Source of the DNA: Novosphingobium sp. Rr 2-17
GTDB taxonomy: Bacteria > Pseudomonadota > Alphaproteobacteria > Sphingomonadales > Sphingomonadaceae
Direction of reading: 5' to 3'
Length of the DNA stretch: 64,000 bases
NCBI RefSeq assembly: GCF_000272475.1
Contig: NZ_AKFJ01000150.1
Span: 1 to 64,000 of the forward strand
Each line of letters begins with the position of its first letter. Position 1 is the stretch's first letter. Position numbers and translations under genes: made by a program. The notes under the pieces are model-generated. The model saw only the letters and a program-made list of their open reading frames with translations. It was not told the DNA's origin and searched no databases. Of this stretch, positions 60,428 through 64,000 are shown piece by piece.

Positions 60428-61471
60428 ATGCGGATCGCAGTGTTTGCAGGTGACGGAATTGGCCCCGAAGTAACGGCGCAGGCCGTCCGCGTCCTCGAAG
60501 CGCTGGGCCTTTCTGGGCTGGAGCTGGTCGAGGGCGACGTTGGCGGTGCCGCCTACCGCAAGCACGGCCACCCGCTGCCCGAGCAGACGCTGGACATCGC
60601 GCGCGCGTCCGATGCGATCCTGTTCGGTGCCGTCGGCGATTTCACGCTCGACCATCTGGAGCGCCGGCTGCGTCCCGAACAAGCGGTGCTAGGCTTGCGC
60701 AAGGAACTGGGCTTGTTCGCCAATTTGCGTCCCGCGAAGGTGTTCGCCGGGCTGGAGGACTTGTCCACTCTGCGCCCCGAAGTGTCGGCCAAGATCGACT
60801 TGCTGATCGTGCGCGAGCTGACCGGCGATGTGTACTTCGGCGAAAAGGGCACCCGCACGCTGGAAGACGGTCGCCGTCAGGGCTGGGACATGATGGCCTA
60901 TGCCGAAGACGAAGTGCGCCGCATCGCCCACACCGGCTTCAAGGCTGCGCAAGGTCGCTCGAAAAAGCTGTGCTCGGTGGACAAGGCCAACGTGCTGGAA
61001 ACATCGCAGCTATGGCGCGACGTGGTGATCGAGGTCGCCGCGGAATATCCCGATGTCGAGTTGACCCACATGTATGTGGACAATGCGGCGATGCAGTTGG
61101 TCAAAAACCCCGGCGCCTTCGACGTGATCGTCACTGGCAACTTGTTCGGCGATATCCTGTCCGACCAGGCCAGCATGTGCGTGGGGTCGATCGGCCTGCT
61201 GGCTTCGGCTTCGCTGGCGGAAGGCAGCTTTGGCCTGTACGAGCCGATCCACGGTTCTGCCCCCGACATCGCCGGCAAGGGCATCGCCAATCCGATGGCG
61301 ACCATCCTGTCCGCCGCGATGCTGCTGCGCCATTCGCTGGGGCTGGAAGAGCAGGCCGCCCGCATCGAGGCGGCGGTGGCGGCGGCTCTGGCCGATGGCG
61401 TCAAGGGCGGCGATCTGGGCGGCAGTGCCGGCACCAAGGAAATCGGTGACGCGGTGCTCGCGCATCTGTAA
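60428..61471 (+). CDS. leuB: 3-isopropylmalate dehydrogenase
   Basis: This 347-residue enzyme starts [20 protein letters not shown]. It has the substrate-binding region [67 protein letters not shown] and [15 protein letters not shown], and the cofactor motif [20 protein letters not shown]. It oxidatively decarboxylates 3-isopropylmalate to 2-oxoisocaproate, with NAD, in leucine biosynthesis. Normal length. Confidence 0.96.
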   Translation: MRIAVFAGDGIGPEVTAQAVRVLEALGLSGLELVEGDVGGAAYRKHGHPLPEQTLDIARASDAILFGAVGDFTLDHLERRLRPEQAVLGLRKELGLFANLRPAKVFAGLEDLSTLRPEVSAKIDLLIVRELTGDVYFGEKGTRTLEDGRRQGWDMMAYAEDEVRRIAHTGFKAAQGRSKKLCSVDKANVLETSQLWRDVVIEVAAEYPDVELTHMYVDNAAMQLVKNPGAFDVIVTGNLFGDILSDQASMCVGSIGLLASASLAEGSFGLYEPIHGSAPDIAGKGIANPMATILSAAMLLRHSLGLEEQAARIEAAVAAALADGVKGGDLGGSAGTKEIGDAVLAHL

Positions 61472-61516
61472 GGGCATCAGTGCTTCATTGAGCTTTTTTC
61501 CGTAATCCGCAGGACG

Positions 61517-62701
61517 ATGACGATACCCATGTCCGAATTCGCAAAGGCCGCCGATGCGGCGGTGGATGCAAAGCCGCTTGAGTTGGCCGTGGTTTTGCCC
61601 ACGTACAACGAGCGCAAGAATATCGCGACGATGGTCGAGCGGCTGGAGACGGCGCTGGCCGGCATCGCCTGGGAAGCGATCTTCGTCGACGATAACAGCC
61701 CCGATGGCACATCGGACGAGGCCCGGCGCCTTGCCCTCGAAAACCCCCGCGTGCGCTGCATCCAGCGCATCGGTCGCCGTGGCCTCGCCAGCGCCACGAT
61801 CGAGGGCATGTGTTCCACCGCTGCGCCCGTCGTCGCGGTGATGGATGCCGACCACCAGCACGATCCCGCTTTGCTGCCGGGCATGCTGGCCGCCGTCGCT
61901 TCGGGCCAATACGATCTCGCCTATGCCTCGCGCTTTGCCGAAGGGGCGAGCACCGAGGCGTGGGGCCGGCCAGACCGGGTCAAGGCGTCGGGCTTTGCCA
62001 ATCGCCTCGCCAACCGGGTGACCGGGGTTGAGCTGACCGACCCCATGAGCGGCTTCTTTGCGCTGCGCACCGAAGCCCTGCGCGCCGACGCGCACCGCTT
62101 GTCGGGCGTGGGCTTCAAGATCCTTCTCGACATCCTCGCCACGGTGGAAACGCCGCTTCGGGTCAAGGAATTTCCCCTCAATTTCGCCGCGCGTGCTGAG
62201 GGCGAGAGCAAACTGGATAGGACTGTCGTGTTCGAATTCCTCGTGGGTCTTTACGACAAGTGGCTGGGCCGCTTCATTCCGACACGCTTTGCCTTGTTCG
62301 GCACGGTGGGCGCCTTGGGTGCGGTGTTGCACATGACCGTGCTGGCCATGGTGCTGCATCTGTTCGGCGCCAAGTTTGCGCTGAGCCACTATCCCAAGGA
62401 AACCGCCTTCATCGTCGCCCAGACGCTGGCGGCGATGACCGCGATGAGCTTCAACTTCGTGTTGAACAACGAACTGACGTACGCCGACAAGCGCCTGCGC
62501 GGGTTCGTGCCGATCGCGCGCGGCTGGGCCAAGTTCACCGCGACCTGCGCTTTCGGCATGCTCGCCAACATTGGCGTATCGACCGCGCTCGTCCGCGTCG
62601 GCTTCCACCCTTACCCCTCCGCGATCGTCGGCATCGTCCTGGCATCGGTGTGGAACTTCGCGCTGTCGTCCAAGTTCGTGTGGGGCAAATACGGCGCCTG
62701 A
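61517..62701 (+). CDS. GT2 glycosyltransferase fused to a GtrA-like membrane domain
   Basis: This 394-residue protein has an N-terminal dolichol-phosphate-mannose-synthase-like GT2 domain (VVLPTYNERKNIATMVERLE, then IFVDDNSPDGTSDEARRLA, VAVMDADHQHDP and DPMSGFFALRTEALR), up to about residue 250. Four GtrA-type membrane helices follow (RFALFGTVGALGAVLHMTVL, then FIVAQTLAAMTAMSFNFVLN). The fusion makes and probably flips a polyprenyl-phosphate sugar for envelope glycans. A second ATG lies 12 bp downstream. The nearby PMT-like glycosyltransferase could use its product. Confidence 0.9.
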   Translation: MTIPMSEFAKAADAAVDAKPLELAVVLPTYNERKNIATMVERLETALAGIAWEAIFVDDNSPDGTSDEARRLALENPRVRCIQRIGRRGLASATIEGMCSTAAPVVAVMDADHQHDPALLPGMLAAVASGQYDLAYASRFAEGASTEAWGRPDRVKASGFANRLANRVTGVELTDPMSGFFALRTEALRADAHRLSGVGFKILLDILATVETPLRVKEFPLNFAARAEGESKLDRTVVFEFLVGLYDKWLGRFIPTRFALFGTVGALGAVLHMTVLAMVLHLFGAKFALSHYPKETAFIVAQTLAAMTAMSFNFVLNNELTYADKRLRGFVPIARGWAKFTATCAFGMLANIGVSTALVRVGFHPYPSAIVGIVLASVWNFALSSKFVWGKYGA

Positions 62702-62711
62702 TTTGGGGCGT

Positions 62712-63347
62712 ATGCCCAACGATCGCCGGCTGATCGGCGGCGTTCCGGTCGTTCAGGCGTCCTTGCTGGCGATAACTGCGCTGGCGGCGCTCGTCAGTCT
62801 GATCGATGCGCCCTATCCGCAACTGGCCCGGCTTCAAAACCTGCCGACTTTGGCTATCGTCGCCGGCTTGGCCCTGGCGCTGCGCCGCTGGGCCATGCCG
62901 ACGAGTGCGGTCCTATGCCTGTGCGTCTTCCTGTGGCTGCACACGCTGGGCGGGCGCTACATCTATTCGTTCGTGCCGTACGAGGATTGGGCGCACGCAT
63001 TGGGCCTGCCGTCTCCGGCTGCTGCGCTGGGGCTGCAGCGCAATTCGTGGGACCGGCTGGTGCATTTGTGCTTCGGCTTGTGCTGGGTCCACCCGATCGC
63101 GACATGGCTCACGCGGCACAAGGGGCTGTCAGCCTCGTTGGCAACCTACATCGCCGTCGAGTTCGTGTTCGCGGGCAGTGCGATCTACGAGATCTTCGAG
63201 TGGCTGCTGACCGTGTTTATGGCCGGGCCTGACGCGCTCGCTTACAACGGCCAGCAAGGCGACGTGTGGGACCCGCAAAAGGACATGGCCATCGCCGGGC
63301 TGGGCGCCATCGTCGCAGGCGTGTTCCTGCGCCTGAAAGCGCGGTAA
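62712..63347 (+). CDS. DUF2238 (YjdF-like) inner-membrane protein
   Basis: This 211-residue protein has about six membrane segments and the motif series LHTLGGRYIYSFVPY, NSWDRLVHLCFGL, AIYEIFEWLLTVF and YNGQQGDVWDPQKDM. This matches DUF2238/YjdF, an integral membrane family with conserved His, Glu and Asp residues and no known activity. ATG 62712 follows the glycosyltransferase stop by 10 bp; they are likely co-transcribed. A half repeat element overlaps its 3' end. Confidence 0.85.
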   Translation: MPNDRRLIGGVPVVQASLLAITALAALVSLIDAPYPQLARLQNLPTLAIVAGLALALRRWAMPTSAVLCLCVFLWLHTLGGRYIYSFVPYEDWAHALGLPSPAAALGLQRNSWDRLVHLCFGLCWVHPIATWLTRHKGLSASLATYIAVEFVFAGSAIYEIFEWLLTVFMAGPDALAYNGQQGDVWDPQKDMAIAGLGAIVAGVFLRLKAR

Positions 63348-63400
63348 AACAAGCGTCTGGAGCGACCGAGCCGATGCAATCGGATCGGAACTTGCTCTAG
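63346..63400 (+). repeat. Two-hairpin repeat, copy 7 (right half plus linker)
   Basis: The linker (AAACAAGCGTCTGGAGCGAC) and right hairpin (GAGCCGATGCAATCGGATC, GGAACTTGCTCTAG) are present without the left hairpin. It begins at the TAA of the DUF2238 gene and ends by providing the TAG stop of the convergent minus-strand glycosyltransferase (63397-63399). Confidence 0.9.
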
Positions 63401-64000
63401 CGCCAGCTCGGCAGCCACATCCACAAGTTGTAGGCGTTTTTGTACGGCAGCGGCATTCCCGAGATGATCGGGAAGAACAGCACGAACAAGCCGACCGCCA
63501 TCCACACCGCGCCTTTGGCGAACTTGCGCTGCTTTTGGGTGCCATCCCAGAACGAATCGATCGCCAGCGCCAGCAGCGCCATCAGCCACGCCGCGGGCAG
63601 CAGGTAGTGGTAGTAGAACTGCACCGGCTTGCCGTTGACCGCCCACATCGCCACCGCGGGAACATACAGAGCTGCAAAGAACGCGGCGTCCCAGCGTTTG
63701 CGGACCAGCGCGGCCCACAACCCCCAGACCAGCGCGGCCAGCCCGGCCAGCACGCTGAACGGGTTGCCGATCAGCACGATCCCGCGCTGGGCGCCGTCGA
63801 CGTTGTCGAACAAGTACCAGATGCCCCGCCAGTTCGAGACCCATTGATACCACTGGGTGCGATAGGGGTGCGGCTTCTTCACGCTGTCCTGCAGCCGGAT
63901 CATGAACTCGTGCTGTTCGATGAAGCCCAGCGGCGATATTGCCTTGGTCGGGTAGAACATCGCCGGCAGGTACGTCGCCCAATAGATCGCCAGCGGCACC
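63397..64000 (-). CDS. PMT-type mannosyltransferase-like protein, C-terminal part (runs off window)
   Basis: About 200 C-terminal residues are visible; the gene continues beyond base 64000. It has IYWATYLPAMFYPT, FIEQHEFMIRLQDSVKKPHP, then WYQWVSNWRGIWYLFDNV and QFYYHYLLPAAWLMALLALA, with several membrane helices. The QxxM..LQ...K.HPY motif and four late helices match the C-terminal four-TM domain of PMT/O-mannosyltransferases. The substrate is probably a polyprenyl-phosphate sugar, perhaps from the adjacent GT2-GtrA protein. It is convergent with the DUF2238 gene, and the stop lies in a repeat element. Confidence 0.85.
   Translation of the reverse strand, partial: VPLAIYWATYLPAMFYPTKAISPLGFIEQHEFMIRLQDSVKKPHPYRTQWYQWVSNWRGIWYLFDNVDGAQRGIVLIGNPFSVLAGLAALVWGLWAALVRKRWDAAFFAALYVPAVAMWAVNGKPVQFYYHYLLPAAWLMALLALAIDSFWDGTQKQRKFAKGAVWMAVGLFVLFFPIISGMPLPYKNAYNLWMWLPSWR

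Noticed and set aside
61010-62719. 569-codon open frame antisense to leuB and the GT2 gene
   Set aside because: It spans two well-identified genes and shows typical shadow composition.

Overview
The window looks like a chromosomal segment of a GC-rich alphaproteobacterium of the order Sphingomonadales (Novosphingobium/Sphingobium-like). This is inferred from four large TonB-dependent receptors set among catabolic genes, several sphingomonad-type small exported families (DUF6152, DUF6356, BA14K-like), a MucR-type regulator, a liu-type leucine catabolic operon, and ordinary housekeeping genes. No database search was possible. All family names rest on reading motifs and translated sequence.

Layout. 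(1) 0-14 kb is an accessory region of exported proteins: two NTF2/SnoaL-like proteins, three DUF6152 proteins and two members of an uncharacterised 'WEGDTLVV' family arranged as a duplicated module, and two related TonB receptors. Between the receptors lie a cytochrome c / Tat protein / FAD oxidase operon resembling p-cresol methylhydroxylase and a LysR regulator. (2) 14-22 kb is mixed: a BA14K-like protein, YaaA, an SDR, a CocE-type hydrolase, CorA, and a DUF1800-DUF1501 pair. (3) 22-28.6 kb is a leucine/isovalerate degradation operon (isovaleryl-CoA dehydrogenase, both methylcrotonyl-CoA carboxylase subunits, a MaoC hydratase) with a divergent LysR gene. (4) 28.6-34.3 kb is a variable stretch: a GT-C membrane protein, a frameshifted GST fossil, a MucR variant beside HU, a MarR-like gene in AT-rich DNA, and fossils of IS5- and IS3-family transposases. 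(5) 34.3-39.8 kb holds a sulfatase, its formylglycine-generating enzyme and a divergent TonB receptor. (6) 40.1-53.3 kb is a nearly continuous plus-strand cluster: IclR, amidohydrolase, MHS transporter, M14 peptidase, nitrilase-family amidase, creatininase-family hydrolase, RraA-family protein, Lrp/AsnC, a Cys/Met-type PLP enzyme and a TonB receptor. Most neighbours overlap by 1-4 bp. (7) 53.4-64 kb is mostly housekeeping: tRNA-Gln(TTG), yghU, ilvE, tlyA, tspO, ubiK, recO, leuB and glycosyltransferases.

Functional picture. Regions 1, 5 and 6 each pair outer-membrane import with exported or periplasmic enzymes and, in two cases, a dedicated regulator. They read as separate substrate-acquisition systems: a phenol-like substrate oxidised by a flavocytochrome, a sulfate ester, and a peptide- or amide-like compound. 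The actual substrates are not visible in the sequence.

Across the window a ~105-bp two-hairpin repeat occurs five times in full and twice as a half copy. Five of the seven copies overlap or touch the stop codon of the adjacent gene. The other main points of novelty are: the predicted N-terminal His-His of the mature DUF6152 proteins; the duplicated DUF6152/WEGDTLVV module; the 13-kb peptide/amide cluster; an 18-codon ORF with a 15-nt match to the full anti-Shine-Dalgarno region; and a MucR protein lacking its zinc-ligand Cys but carrying a basic AT-hook-like tail.
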